Source: Crambe crambe (taxonomy: Eukaryota; Porifera; Demospongiae; Poecilosclerida; Crambeidae). From it: DNA of 64,000 nucleotides. Each line of letters opens with the position of its first letter. Positions within the stretch are counted from its first letter, which is position 1. Position numbers and translations under genes: made by a program. The stretch is taken from NCBI GenBank assembly GCA_963924555.1, contig OZ004585.1, positions 2,927,488 through 2,991,487 of the forward strand, in the 5' to 3' direction. The notes beneath the pieces were generated by a model. It had not been told where the DNA came from, ran no database searches, and saw only the letters and a program-made list of their open reading frames with translations. Below are positions 36,379 through 49,439 of the stretch, piece by piece.

Positions 36379-39300
36379 ATGGGTAGGTTATGCTGCAACA
36401 GTTCCCTGCCTTATTTGGCTGTTCTGTTTCTGACTGTACTAACAAATAGCTGTTCAGCTGAAAGTGTGTCCATTAATGATGGTGAGAGTCTGATGAAGTG
36501 TCTGTGTTCTCCTAGTAGAACTATCCCTCCTAATACCAACCTTGAGCTTAACAAACCCTTGTTTACAATCAATGGAAAGCACTTATTTTGTTTGATCGAG
36601 AATACCACTAATATCACTATTGCTCCTTCACAAGAGCTACTCAAGAACGGACATGATCATATTCAAGTTGAATGTCTTCAAGGATCTGGGGGATTTGCGT
36701 TTGTCAATGTCTCCAATCTCACCATCAGTTCTATTATATTCAACAATTGTGCAGGTGTTATTCCAGCACCAGCTGTGAGGTATGTTAACAATACTGACAA
36801 TGTCATACAGTATCCTGATAATACAGAAGCAGCATTCCTTTTCAACCATTGCTACAATTTGACACTAGACAACTTGATACCACATCAGAGATTGAATACC
36901 AGAGTGTTTAGCATAATAGGAGTGAATCTTTGTAGTTATAGCAGTGTTCATATCAACATAGCTTCTATCGTCGTGCCCCATATGAAAACTTTCTTTTACT
37001 ACACTGACAGTCTTATGACCACTTCAAGCTTGAAATGTAATCTGTACATTGTAAACAACTCTTCACTCAAAATGCCACCCATTGCTGATTATTGTGATCA
37101 CACTTTTATTTCCACGATATCAGAGATCACTGCATGGTTCACTCTATTACTATCACAGCAAAAATTCAAAGTGAATATCAGCATGTATATGAAACCAACT
37201 GGTTCTTCACCGATTTTGACAGACCATAAACTAGACATTACTATTGTCTTTATTAACAGCATAACCTATTCCCAAGTTATGTTCCAAGGAATCCCGTACG
37301 AGTATTGCTCAAATGGAAGCACCTTATTTCCAGACCCCAAACATTATTTCATTCCTTTAACACTGTGCGTCGTGCATCATTCACATCCTTTCTTCAATAA
37401 GACGGTCACTGGAGAGAGAAGGTCACTCATGATTAAGAACACTGCATTTGTACTGCATCCCCACAGTGTCCCAGTAACATCGACTAGCCTAAATGTACAT
37501 GCTGTACACATTTGGTCAGATTCCTGGATACCTCATCTAGTTACACTGGAAAATACAACTTGGTGTTTGAAGTATCTTGGGTTCAATTCAGGGCACTCGA
37601 ATAGAGTGGGCCCATCATATACTATGATGACTGGTGAAACATCTGCTAATTCATTTTTACATATTGATATTGTCAATGCCTACATGCACTACAGTAATCC
37701 ATTACACTGGACTGAACCAGCTATGTTGTTACGTAGTAACACACATGTTAGCTTGAATGGACAGAATTACTTTTCAGTGAATCGTGGAATAATAATGTGG
37801 CTTGAGGGCAGTAATTTGACCATTTCTGGGAACCTGACTGCATGTGGTGCTGATGGCAATAATGTATATCAAGGAGGTGCTATTGTTATTAGAGATTCAT
37901 CTAACATATTTTTGAAGGAACCTCTGGAGGCTAGATTCTATGACAATAGGGCCTATACAGGAAGTGCTATATATGTGAAAGAAGATAGTAGAATGTATAT
38001 ACAGCCTAATAGACTTTACTCACTGAAGAATATCACCAAAATAGAGATCACACTCTACTTCAGAAACAACACCAATTACTTTGATACACCCAACTCTTTA
38101 TATGTACCTGAATCATTAGCCCTGCTCTTAGAGTCTCCGAAATTCTTGACACCTGCTTGGGATAGTAAGAACAATCAATATACGTACAGCACAGTGTTTG
38201 ATGTAATATTGAAAGGAATGGATGAATTTGAAAAATTCACGTCCCTCCCTAATGGAATATGCTGGCAGTTGCATGGAAAGAAATGGAACTGCACATACAT
38301 TGATAGTTACATAAATAGTTTTACTCATTTTGCAAGCCTTTATACCTATCCAGGGGAAAATGCCATTTCTATATCACGTTCATATGATGCTGTTATTGCT
38401 ATAGCGCAAGAGAGTTGCTCAAAGATTTACTCATCAGGTGTCAAAGTATCGTTAACAAATATAATACGTGAACATGAGAATAACTTCACCGTATCAGCAA
38501 TGTTTCAAAACCAGGAAGATGAAGAGATTTGCGTTGGCCTAAGTTGGAGAAAATATTATTCTGGAGACCACTTATTTTTTTGCATACACATCAATGCATA
38601 TTGTCCTCTGGGGTTTCACATTTCTGAAAAAGGGTATTGTATCTGCACATCTGTACTACATACCTATGGATACAAGTGCGATATTGATGCTGGAATCATT
38701 ACAAGTCTTCCGAATTTCTGGACTGGTAATTCAAGTAACAAAACTATCTTGTTCACTAGAAATTGTCCTCCAAACCACTGTGACCCAAATTTTCACAGTT
38801 TCATACTGAATGATTCCATTTCACACCTATCCTGTCTCAATAATCGCACTGGAATCTTATGTGGTCAATGCAAGGAGAATTACAGTGCAGTGTTTGGATC
38901 TGAGGCATGTTTTGATAACTGCACTGATCTCTATCTCCTCACTCTCCCAATGTATGCCCTAGCCGGACTCATTCTAGTGGTGCTTCTCTTTACATTGCGA
39001 CTCACTGTAGCCACAGGCACCATCAATGGAGTCATATTCTATGCCAGCGTACTGGGGCTATCAATGGATAAGCTAACAGAAGACTACCATGGACCATATG
39101 CAACATTCTTACACATAGTAGTCTCTCTACTCAACCTTAACCTTGGCTTTCCACTCTGTTTTTATAGGGAAATGACTCCTACAGCTAAAATAGGATTCCA
39201 GTTCATATTTCCTGTATACCTGTGGAGCATTATCATTGGAATGATCATTATATCAAAATTTTCCATCAGAATCTCGAACCTTATATCAAAGTCCTCAGTG

Positions 39301-40083
39301 CAAGTTCTTTCCACATTGCTCTATCTTTCTTATTCTAAACTCCTACGTACAGTGATCGATATCATCAGCTACACCACACTATACTCCACAGATCATTCTA
39401 ACATTGTTAACCAGACGACAGTATGGTTTTATAACGGTGAAGATTATGGTCATGGTATACAGGGTTTCTATCTAGCTCTTGCTACGATATTCACAGCATT
39501 ATTTCTGCTTCCTTTCACTATTCTTGTCACATTCTCTTACTACTGCTTCATGAGGCTTGAAATAATCAATAAATTCTTCAAGCCTTTCATTGATGCTTAT
39601 GGTGGTCCTTTCAAGGATAAATGGAGGTTCTGGTTTGGACTCCGCCTCTGGATTACCCTCCTCCTGTTCACAATCAATGGCAGTCTGCAAGGAAAAAGCC
39701 CTAAAACCATGTTAATAATTCATCACACGATTATTATAACGTTCATTCTTGTACAGGCTCTCTGTTGTCCACTCAAAAGCCGTTTGATTGGATTGGTAGA
39801 CTTATTTTTCATGGTGGACTATTTGCTGGTAATAGAATGTTATTTCATCTTTGGACCCACTTCAATTGCAGCTTATATTTTAGTGAGTCTAGCACTCTTT
39901 GTGCTACTTCTGATAGTGCTGTTTCATTTTTGCCACAACTATCTAAAGACTCCGAAACTAATCTCAAATATCAGGGAGATGTATGCGAACAGACACGAAA
40001 GAGATGAAGAAGAGGAAGCCGATGAAGAAGCTGACATGGAGCTGTTTTTACTAGCTGAAGATCGTGAAATTGATACATATTAG
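36379..40083 (+). CDS. Beta-helix, multi-pass membrane receptor-like protein (complete)
   Basis: A single exon of 1234 residues from ATG to TAG. A signal peptide (LPYLAVLFLTVLTNSCSA) is followed by an ectodomain of about 700 residues with many N-x-S/T sites and weak beta-helix repeats (LTISGNLTACGA, then GGAIVIRDSSNI). A Cys-rich block follows (CPLGFHISEKGYCIC; TGILCGQCKENYSAVFGS), then about nine to ten membrane spans and an EEEEADEEADMELF tail. The paralogue at 1-3314 is clearly homologous over its whole length and its tail is almost identical, so the duplication is fairly recent. The membrane core (LNLNLGFPLCFY, FQFIFPVYLW) is shared with 6617-10159, which defines one family. The stop codon TAG arises from a GCTA insertion relative to TAA in the paralogue. 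Role inferred: surface receptor. Confidence 0.9.
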   Translation: MGRLCCNSSLPYLAVLFLTVLTNSCSAESVSINDGESLMKCLCSPSRTIPPNTNLELNKPLFTINGKHLFCLIENTTNITIAPSQELLKNGHDHIQVECLQGSGGFAFVNVSNLTISSIIFNNCAGVIPAPAVRYVNNTDNVIQYPDNTEAAFLFNHCYNLTLDNLIPHQRLNTRVFSIIGVNLCSYSSVHINIASIVVPHMKTFFYYTDSLMTTSSLKCNLYIVNNSSLKMPPIADYCDHTFISTISEITAWFTLLLSQQKFKVNISMYMKPTGSSPILTDHKLDITIVFINSITYSQVMFQGIPYEYCSNGSTLFPDPKHYFIPLTLCVVHHSHPFFNKTVTGERRSLMIKNTAFVLHPHSVPVTSTSLNVHAVHIWSDSWIPHLVTLENTTWCLKYLGFNSGHSNRVGPSYTMMTGETSANSFLHIDIVNAYMHYSNPLHWTEPAMLLRSNTHVSLNGQNYFSVNRGIIMWLEGSNLTISGNLTACGADGNNVYQGGAIVIRDSSNIFLKEPLEARFYDNRAYTGSAIYVKEDSRMYIQPNRLYSLKNITKIEITLYFRNNTNYFDTPNSLYVPESLALLLESPKFLTPAWDSKNNQYTYSTVFDVILKGMDEFEKFTSLPNGICWQLHGKKWNCTYIDSYINSFTHFASLYTYPGENAISISRSYDAVIAIAQESCSKIYSSGVKVSLTNIIREHENNFTVSAMFQNQEDEEICVGLSWRKYYSGDHLFFCIHINAYCPLGFHISEKGYCICTSVLHTYGYKCDIDAGIITSLPNFWTGNSSNKTILFTRNCPPNHCDPNFHSFILNDSISHLSCLNNRTGILCGQCKENYSAVFGSEACFDNCTDLYLLTLPMYALAGLILVVLLFTLRLTVATGTINGVIFYASVLGLSMDKLTEDYHGPYATFLHIVVSLLNLNLGFPLCFYREMTPTAKIGFQFIFPVYLWSIIIGMIIISKFSIRISNLISKSSVQVLSTLLYLSYSKLLRTVIDIISYTTLYSTDHSNIVNQTTVWFYNGEDYGHGIQGFYLALATIFTALFLLPFTILVTFSYYCFMRLEIINKFFKPFIDAYGGPFKDKWRFWFGLRLWITLLLFTINGSLQGKSPKTMLIIHHTIIITFILVQALCCPLKSRLIGLVDLFFMVDYLLVIECYFIFGPTSIAAYILVSLALFVLLLIVLFHFCHNYLKTPKLISNIREMYANRHERDEEEEADEEADMELFLLAEDREIDTY

Positions 40084-41180
40084 CTAATAATAAACTTTTA
40101 AGAAGCACACATGCAAAAACCTGTAAGAGTTATAGCTACTGAGCTAGCTACGTAATTGGTTAGTGTCACATAATTATTACTGAATCGATTCTCTTTTAGT
40201 TGTGCTAGCATATGCTGATTCTTATCTGTTCATATATAGTATCATCTTGTAGTATTTTGTCTCTTTTAACTCAGTTTTTGTTATGATCCACACAAGGATG
40301 AGAATCAACCAAAATTTGAGATCATGAAATTTTATAGAGATGATAAAACTAAACTTCTTTCTCTTCTTACAGTCCATTGAGAGTTTACAGCCATTGAACT
40401 AAAATACAATATGAAAAACAATAACAGGTAAGGGGTTTAAGATGTCTACAGGATATTCCTAATCAGCTATCAAATTTGCTGACCCATTCTTCATAAAGTC
40501 TGGAATCCATGTTGTGGTGGAGAACTGGAGATGGTAGGGCAAATTTGTGGTGTATACATTATAGTGGAACAGATGGTGCTATAAAGAATGCATCAACCTC
40601 CATGGAAGTCCTCTGAGTTGCCTACTAATTACGGGCATACATGCTTGTGAGTGCATTCTTGCAAGGCCACTTATAGGGCATATATGTTCTTTATGAAGAG
40701 CCAGCTGATCACAGCTACAAGGAGAGCTCAAAGACATTCATTAAAGGGTCACCCTTTAATCTCATCTCTATGACTTCACATACTTATCAGGGATGGAGCC
40801 TTCGAAATTGAAGTGATCAGGTAGACTGGTAGTTGTGACTACACAGCATGTGAAGCACACCATCTAGAGGGGTCTGGGGGCATGCATGCCCCCCAGAAAA
40901 TTTTTGATTTTAGAGCCTCTTAGATCGAATCTGGGGGAGATTTTTCAGCATTTGCTGTGTAGAAGGTCAAAGTTCATGACTAAAAGTGGTCAGGTAAATA
41001 CCCCCAAACCCGACCTAAGACTCCACCCCCTGTAAATACAGCGAAAGTGAACATCTGTGAATGTGACACACCCTGGGCCACATACTGTGAACTAATCTAT
41101 CTAGTTACTGTAGTCATCTGAGTTAATTTGATATGTGCAGTGGAATTACACCTGCTGGCTCTAGCTAGTCAAGTTAGTAG
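40084..41180. repeat. Duplicated 3' flank and repeat-family sequence
   Basis: 40084-40625 is collinear with 3315-3880. 40630-40795 is the inverse of 34741-34960, and 41040-41100 the inverse of 31740-31800. No gene. Confidence 0.65.
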
Positions 41181-41496
41181 GTGCACATGTAAGGACAGGA
41201 CAGAAGCAGAGAATAACTAATATGTACATGCTTATCAAAATAATGTACGATTGTTATATTATATAACTTACTTGCAGTAACTATACTTTATACTTTAAGT
41301 ATAGCTAGCCTAGCTATACGAGCCCATCTTTATTTTCAAAATTTTTTGTGGAAATTGAAATATAATTTTTATTTTCCACACCCCACCCACAAAAATTCTG
41401 GCTATGTAAGTTAAGTAATATTTAAAACAGTGCATTAAGGAAGCACAAGAAATGGAAGGATTGACATAATACTGAAATAGGGTAATAGGAGCACAC

Positions 41497-44494
41497 CTAA
41501 CTTGTCTTCAGAGGCATCTTCCCACCGACTCTTCACTATTGCAGTCTGACAGGCGTCAGCAGAGAAGTCATTCGTACAGTATCATAGTTATACAGTCATA
41601 GTATGATACATTCATGCAGCTGTGTTTCAACTACAGGCCTCTAGTTTGTAATTTATACAGATGCACATGTCCCTACACGTATTACAAACTTTTAGGATTT
41701 ATGTAGCTAGCTATCTGACCTAAAATATATCCTTTCCCCACAAAAGATTCCTATGCCTGCAGTACTAGTTCATGCTAAGATCATGTTGAAGCATACATAA
41801 GTACATGTGCTTTTTTGGACCAAAACAAACCTGTGGTTCATCGTTTGATTGTTCAATTTTTTCTTCGACATCTGATACTGCACATTCCATCTCAATCTAC
41901 CATCAATACAGTCATATTGGAATTTTCTCAATGGACCTCATGCAATTAATGTTGCATTAATAGCCCTCTTTAAATAAGCTTGTGGTTGTATTTCCCATAA
42001 GGTAGGTAGAGCTTTTCATCTATTGTATAATCCACTCTGCACATGCTTCTGACCGTTACTTCAGGCTCTACCAAAGAAATAGTTTGTGTATATACCACAT
42101 AGCTATATTACAAGAAATTAACAATAAACAAACAAACAAACAAACAAACAAAAAAAAACCTCAGCAATATTTGAATCAGAGAAGAGAGGGGTGACATTGA
42201 GGCAGAGGAAATGGATAGGTGTCTTCTCCCACTGATGAGCAAGCTGCATAATGTGATATTAACAACTGCTATATCCTTTAGCCAAAATGTACTTTATTCA
42301 TACAAAAATCACACATGCAGGAAAAAACAGGCACAAGGAGAAATTCATTAGTCAACACTCTGTCACTATAGTGTGAACATTGTTTCCAGGGCTGGGAGAC
42401 AGGCAGAAAAGATAATCTTATGATAGTAGAGCCTTGGTATATACCCTCCCCTTATAAGGCTCTATGCAATAAGACTCCAACTCCAAGCTGGTGGTTCTTT
42501 TAGCCTTACTTTTTCTATTTCATCTCTTTTTCTTTCATGGATATTTCGTTCAACACATAAATCAATGTCTTCCATCAGGTCTAGAGAGAATGAAATCACA
42601 CAGTGAGAGACACCTCCACAAATGTTCACAAGTTATTTGGTATGAATAAGTTCTGTACAGTTGATTTAGTAAAACTTGCATGACTTTTGTAGCCAGTAGT
42701 TAACCAAACTCTGACTACATCATCAATGAAATCTGGTAACCTGTGATAACATTGCAAAAATCTGTTGCTAAATCAACTGTATTGATAAGCTACAGGAGAT
42801 GCTCTTCAGTAAACAATACAATAGTATAGAGTATTGGGTCTCATAAGTCCATATAAGGAAGACAGTGATTGATCACTCTGCAGTAAAATCTTAATATGCA
42901 TAGGAACTAACTGACCTCAAAACCTTTCATCTTAGCATTCAAAATGGCATACCTGCAATACCAAGTACAGAGTTAAAACTTTCAAAGGGGGTGGGCATGG
43001 GAATGGAGGCTCTTATTACAATACATTCTCCATCTAACCTTGTGGTTCACGGCATCCACTATGACCATGAGGAAGAACCCTTCATTAAGAGTCTTATTAA
43101 ACATCTTGAAGAGGCTTTCTATAGGAGGGCTCCATGGCTTCATCATATTCATACTCTTCAGCCTTCCTCTTCACTCTAAACAGGATTTTAATAAGCTATA
43201 AAAACGACATGAAATTATGACTCATGGTTAAGTCATAGTCCTATAGTATGTGGCCGGTTAAAAATTTCTTGGACAAAAATTAATAATGTGGAGCAAGAAG
43301 TTTACCCAAGGTCATCACAGAAATAAACTGCAATGTTAGAACATAGGACTGGTATGGTTCATCCCAATTATACATCCCATGTACTATGTTGTACACATAC
43401 GTACATACCTCCTTCCAGTATCTGGATCTTTCTCGACTTTCTCCACCTCGTTGATAAAGTATGCATCCAGAGACAATATCCTGGGGGGTTGACCACCATT
43501 GGCCACTTCCTTATCCTGTGTAAAGGTCACACAAAAAGGGATAATGAAGCAAGTAAATACCATGTATCCTCTCGTTGGATGGAATCTATAATAGGCACTG
43601 AGAGCTATATATACGTATAACCTTATACTACACATACAACCCATTATCTTAGAGATGTAAACAAACCACTACAATTGTAAATGAGCAAACTTAACAGGCC
43701 CTTCTCTCAGATTCTAAATTCCACTATGTTACACATTACATGTACCTTGATAAGTTTTGCAATGTGGCTCTTCCCAGAGCCAGATAAACCACGCAGAATG
43801 ATCACAATCTGTAAGATATGCAGGATATAGCATAAAACATCAGTTGGGTTGGCTCTGCTATATATAGGTTTAATTATGTATAACAAATTGCGAGTTTATC
43901 TGATGTTTGATGGCATAACACTGAATTTGTACTGATTGCTATAAGAAACATTCATTAGGAAATAATCCAGCCATTAAGAACACGGTTAGGAACAATTTAA
44001 TGAAATTGAGAATGGTCGATTAATCAAAAGTGGAATACCCTGGGACTGATAATGTAGTTATGAGGAAGGAGCTTTCTCTATTACTAGACAGACAGTTGCA
44101 TGAGTTCCTTAATATTAGAGGTAGTTATATTTCTGTATTTCCCTATTTAATTAGTATATACGTACATGACTTGGTCTCTCTTTTCTGCCAGGCAGTTCCA
44201 GAATCTTGTCAATAGACACAGTCTTTGCTTCAACCACTGGCCCAAGAGGTCCCATATTATTCCCACCCACAAATTCTGGTACTGGCACTTGAGGGGACAT
44301 ATATTGATAATTTTCTGGATCACGATAATGTTGATCTGGCAGCCTGTGATAGCTTTCGACTGGCCCCTGGAAGAGTGGGCATGGCCTGGGTGGTGTCCGG
44401 TAGCTTTGATGATGGAAATTGCCATGGTCAAAATCATGAGGTGGGGGTCGATCCCAATAGTCAGACGGTAGCGGTCTTTCAGGACCTGGTGGTT
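41497..44494 (-). pseudogene. YLPM1-like gene copy, broken, lacking both ends
   Basis: Exons in order: 44166-44494 (Pro/Tyr-rich, ends VSIDKILELPGRKERPSH), 43746-43808 (IVIILRGLSGSGKSHIAKL, a Walker A P-loop), 43409-43515 (ILSLDAYFINEVEKVEKDP), 43039-43175, 42916-42952, 42510-42580, 42160-42243, 41831-41896 and 41497-41545. This is the order of the YLPM1 nucleotide-kinase-like region. Against the plus-strand copy, exon 43039-43175 has lost two bases (AGAG to AG near 43114), 42916-42952 has lost 14, and 42510-42580 has lost its first bases. The final exon (VRWADLE) is missing. The 5' three exons are still open and could be expressed as a truncated product, so it may be a recent pseudogene. YLPM1 itself is a nuclear RNA- and PP1-associated protein. 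Confidence 0.75.
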
Positions 44495-45032
44495 CTAAAA
44501 GATGAAATTTGAATACAGTGGAACAACTCTCGATACAGTACAAAAAACCTCCCTAATAGGGACATTTTTAAAGGAACCAAACTGCAGTTAAACTGATCAG
44601 AGTGGTACTTGAATACCACATTAATATTCTTGTGTCTATTAAAATATATTATTTTAACCACATGAAAGAAAAATGGACCCCAACAGAGTGGGTGTTGCAC
44701 CTCTCTAACACCCTTTGGGGAGAACCCTGCTAATACAAATTGAGTGGAAATCTCTCTATACCTGATCCCAAAGAGGTTCCTCATGATCAGCTGGAATAAC
44801 CATATTATTATTATTATCAAAAAAATCCAATACCCAATAGGGTCAAATAATTTTATCTAAGTTTGTATGAACTCCACTTATTAGACCATTGATGGCGTTG
44901 AGTACAATCTGTGCAGTGCATTCATGTGGGCTGCTGTTGCATGAATATTGCAGGCGAGGCTATAATGATGATTGTTGAAGCTGCCTAGCTATATGACTGT
45001 AGCTATATGCAACTGTGACTTTATTTTTATCA

Positions 45033-45251
45033 TCATAAATCATACACAGCCAGGCAATAGTAGCTAGCAACTTTCTTATTTGGCTTGCATATCATTTTGT
45101 TTCTCAAGTGTACACCACATTCAGTGTTGGTGTGGTACCACGTGGGACAGGTCATCTCTTTAACCTCCGATTCTTCCTGATATTGGATATCTCCTGAGGC
45201 CTCGCTACAAGGAATTAGTAGCAACAACACAAAAAAGAGTCTACAATCCAT
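45033..45251 (-). CDS. Small secreted Cys-containing ORF or first exon
   Basis: 72 residues from ATG. The signal peptide MDCRLFFVLLLLIPCSEASG is followed by an acidic stretch and CPTWYHTNTECG, NKMIC and YYCLAVYDL. The CPTW...C.G...C...C pattern resembles the N-terminus of other sponge beta-helix receptors. A donor-like GT follows inside VYD. It may be the first exon of a lost or distant receptor gene, or a free peptide. Confidence 0.4.
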   Translation of the reverse strand: MDCRLFFVLLLLIPCSEASGDIQYQEESEVKEMTCPTWYHTNTECGVHLRNKMICKPNKKVASYYCLAVYDL

Positions 45252-45259
45252 GTTTGCAA

Positions 45260-46687
45260 CTAGCTAACTAGCTTGCTATGGCTATTGCCAGACTAGTGTG
45301 TGCTGTTCTTCTACACTGCTAGCTATAAACATGTGTGCTATTTTAGATATACTCAAATGAATTAACAATAACAGTTTACTGCTACATATGCTCAGAATAT
45401 GTACGTACACTCTATCAAGGCCATACTTGTAGGGAAAAAATTATATGGAGAGGCCAAAGGTTGTGGTGCAGCTATAGCTAGACTCTGAGCAGCTGCACAA
45501 CTATCAGGACATGTGACTCATGCATCTGTATACACCTTCCTATGGTCCTGCCTATAGTGTGCACTTAAAAGACCATACAGTGTAGCTACATAATAATATT
45601 GCCACTAAAATCAAGGATCTAAAGTAAAATCAAGGGTATAAATGTCAATGGATGCACTCTTAATTTCTCAAAGCCTTCAATGCTGAGCATTTATCTATCA
45701 TGAATGTTCTGATATTTAGGCCACTATGTATGTCCATGCATGTACCTGATCATGAAGGATACACTGCTGGATCTTCCTTTACAACTGCTCTCTGGATGAA
45801 ACCTTTGTTAGGTCAAAGGAGGGGCTTGAGAGATGGGGATATGTAGCTGAAGGTATGGAATAGAAATGAATCTAATGATGGTGTGTGCTGGTAATTGAGG
45901 GTTATGCAGAAGTACGCAGTTATTATAATATATATCCCACCTAATACATTTACTCCCATAGAGAAAAGTGCTCTTACTGTCATAAATTCCCTCCCTTAGG
46001 GTAAAATGCGTTATGACTCATAACGCACTGTTCCCCAGGCTATGAATAACAATATTTTTAGGTTTTCTGAAGCTGACTGTTGGAAAAAGATGATAATGAA
46101 GATAATCTATGAGATAATGATCAGATAACATTGTCATTAACTAGCTATTACTAAAGAGTTATTTCTGTCTCTGTATTATGTTGGTAGTTCATAGCTGACT
46201 GTTGGAAGAAGATGATTATGAAGTTAATGATTAGTCTATAATATTGTCATTAACTATTACTAAGGAATCTATTTCTGTCTCTGGGTAGTTTATAGCTGAT
46301 TGTTGGAAAATGAAGAAGTCATCTGGTGCTGCATGGGTCATCATAGCTTTTTTTTTTTTTTTTGCAATTTTCCACAAGAAGAAATTATTTCTAAGGCCCA
46401 TTGATATTTTTTTTTGGCGTCATACCTTCCGCTAGCTTAGCAAACACAAAACGTGGGTGGAGGAACTCGTTAATAGCTGGGTGTGGTGGGCATGGGAGGA
46501 GCCTCGTAGTTCGTAGTCTTGCTTGAGAGCAGGAGGCTCTGTACTGTAGAGTTGGCGTCTGAACAACGGCATATCACAGGACAGGGACAAGCCATGGCAG
46601 GAGTTTCGTTTTGTTTCGTAACTAAGGGGTAGCTACGCTCTAGCTACAGACCGACCAATGAAATCGTGCGCCCTGGGGATATATAAC
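45260..46687. other. Intergenic, nothing recognised
   Basis: Short local duplications around ATAGCTGACTGTTGGAA (46191, and 46288 in part) with GATAATGA repeats; no exon. Confidence 0.35.
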
Positions 46688-46802
46688 AGTTAGAACACGG
46701 TAGTCCTGGTGATTATGGCCAAATAAACAACCTTATCCTCGGGCTGCGCCCTCGGATTCGGTTGTTTATTGGCCATAATCACCAGACTACCGTGTTCTAA
46801 CT
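46688..46802. repeat. Perfect-arm palindrome with a CG-rich core
   Basis: Arms AGTTAGAACACGGTAGTC and GGTGATTATGGCCAATAAAC-type flank a core CTCGGGCTGCGCCCTCGG. The design (AT arms, CG core) is like the units at 28669-30052. Likely a small foldback element. Confidence 0.7.
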
Positions 46803-47867
46803 ATTACATAAATAATTATAAGCTAGCAATTGAAATAGCTAAATTAACATGAAAACTGTAAACAAGCCAATTTACAGTAGCAACATAGCTGATAGATTAC
46901 TAGATTACTGTGGTGATTGAAAGTATAGAATTTCTACACCATCTCAGATAGGCATGAGGCTAAAATGCTCTTTTTTGTCTATTATTCTATTCTGCAGTAC
47001 TCCTCTATAGCCTATATACGTAATTATTCTCAGTTACAAAATGTCATGAAAGAATACTTTTGAATTTGTGTGTACACTGTAAAAATGAACCGTGTTTACT
47101 ACACACCTTTTTGTCCCAATGCAGAAAACAAAACAGTGTGTGCAGGCTTTTGAAATAAAAATAAAAACTCACTCAGAATGCACATACCAGTATCAATTTT
47201 GGTGCACTTACAATCAGGGGAGGAACGAGGTTATAGCTAACAATGACGCAGCCTATTATTCTGTTTATTTAGCCTATGGAGCTGTTTATTTAGCCTATTA
47301 TGCTGCTTTCCTAGGGAATCCTCTGACATTATACTACCCCCACCTCCCTGTCTAACTCAACCACTAAATTCTTGAAGAAAGAAGTGAACTTCAATTTCAC
47401 TTCATCATCAAATTTGGTACCATTCTATAAAATGGAAAACATTTTTTTTTTTGAATATCAGGTATCATTTTGTACCTCGTCCAGTAACTTTCCAGTGACT
47501 TTTAGTTCCCATTGAGGTATAGCTGAATCCTATAGAATATACATGGATATTGCATACTAACATGGATTAGGTTACTTTGTCAGGTTCTGAGGTGAAGAAT
47601 CTGTGAGGAGGCGAAGTTTTCTATCGGATGACCCCCATCTCTCTCCCTAAAACATCTTTAGCATGCATTATATACATAAGATCCCACACTTCAGTCATGC
47701 GATCTATAATGGTTTAAGGTTACTAGTAGTTAATAATCATTGAGTTATGGAGAGCAAGAAATGAATGCATTTAATGGCTAGCTATAATTATTTGACCTAC
47801 ACCTTGAGACTGTCACTATGCATGTACGACTGTGATAATTATAATAGTGATCAAAAGTGTTATTAAT

Positions 47868-48150
47868 AGGGTTTCATCTAGGAATTTCACCTTGTGGGGG
47901 AAGCTCACGGAACATGCGGTGACGGGGAGGGAGATGTATCCCCTCCTGCATAGAGCATGAAGCCAAAAATGCTTATACATCCTAGAAATTTTGCTTGGAT
48001 CCTAAAAATATACTACTTAGAAGTATTTTTTGAACTTCTTTTGGCAATATCTTGTTGGGGGGGGGGGGGGAAGCTGGGTCAGTTTGGGGGGGAAGTTGAG
48101 CTGTTTGGAGGGGAAGCTTCCCCTGCACCCCCCTCCTTAGATGAAACCCT
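47868..48150. mobile_element. Short MITE with G-rich interior
   Basis: Ends AGGGTTTCATCTA and TAGATGAAACCCT are exact inverted repeats 283 bases apart, with a long G run inside. No coding. Confidence 0.55.
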
Positions 48151-49435
48151 GATCAGCTATTAGTTATTAGTGAGAGGATGAAAGGTAGAAGGGGGGAAGA
48201 AAGAAGACCTAGGAAACTCTCCAGTCCATAGTATCCTCAATACAGTGGAACCTCCCTACCAACATTGAAAATCACTAGCTATACTCCTTGTTCTAGAAGT
48301 AAAGCTCCTGACATTCAGGAGGTCAAAAAACTTGGCAGTCTCAATTGCCTCCTTCCCCTCCAGTGAGGTGTCAAGGGATCAAGTCTTCAAGACAAACTTG
48401 TTACTCTAATAGCTTTAGCTATGTGAGCACAACTATCGTGGTGCTGCCCCCCTCCCCCCCTGAATCAGTCACAGGATTGACTGAGTCAATCATGTTTCAT
48501 GATTAATCATAGTAGCTGCACTCTGTGACCACTGACTAGGTATGTACAAAAGCTAACATAGCTATATATTAGCCATGGGTAGGGGGGTGACACTGTCATT
48601 GGAAATATTTTTTGCAGGAGTTATGAGGATTATTTTCTTCTATTTATAGCTATCAATTCAAGTCTTGATTTGAAAAATTTGCAATTTGCAAGCAAATCAA
48701 TGTATGTTTCCCATGCATTGACACTTGCTTCCCAGTTATTCAGATACTTCTTACAGTCACTACATACTATCCTGTAGTTTAAGTGCATCACTTACATGTA
48801 CACTTTCACTTAATACCTATAATAGACATATACACTATACACTTGTACACCACTACTGAAGCTTTGTATTTGCTCTTGGTGTTCAAAGTTTTATCGTAGA
48901 CTGTCTTTGAAACAATCATTAATAATTATAATCCTGCTTTTGCTGTTTATGATCTCTCTGCACTTTCTCAGACGATTGTTAATTTGTCTACTGTCTCTGT
49001 ATTATTTTCCTTCTTCAGTGTATAGTTATAGCTAGCTCAATGTAATTATTTTTTGAGAATCTGAATGGATTTTTGGGCAGAGATCAGGAGTCATGACCCT
49101 TTCACTTCTACAGTCACTGCTGCAATTAATGCAACAAACTCACATAGCACAAAACACATTTAGCTATGAGTATAAAAATGAGCAACATCCTTTGCGATAG
49201 GTATTTTTTGTTCTTGCAGGTTGATGAGAACCTTCAGGAGGAGAGGAACTGGAATTGGTATTAAGTGAAGGATCTACATGCAAGAACAGGTCAATGAAGT
49301 GAAAATATCTTCATTGTGGAATGAAGACAATGGTTGAACAGTTCACAGAGTGGCAGAAATGTACATAGAATAGAGGGAGCCTAGGGGAGAAATGTTTGAT
49401 TCATTACTTGTAATTACGAGGGGGCCAGGTTCTTG
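48151..49435. other. Mostly featureless, upstream of linker exons
   Basis: No supported exon; AT-rich with TAGCTA motifs. Confidence 0.3.
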
Positions 49436-49439
49436 TGAA

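Noticed and set aside
47092..47355. 87-residue plus-strand frame with repeated YLAYGAVYLAY
   Set aside because: It arises from a short local duplication of TTTATTTAGCCTAT; no signal peptide or homologue recognised.
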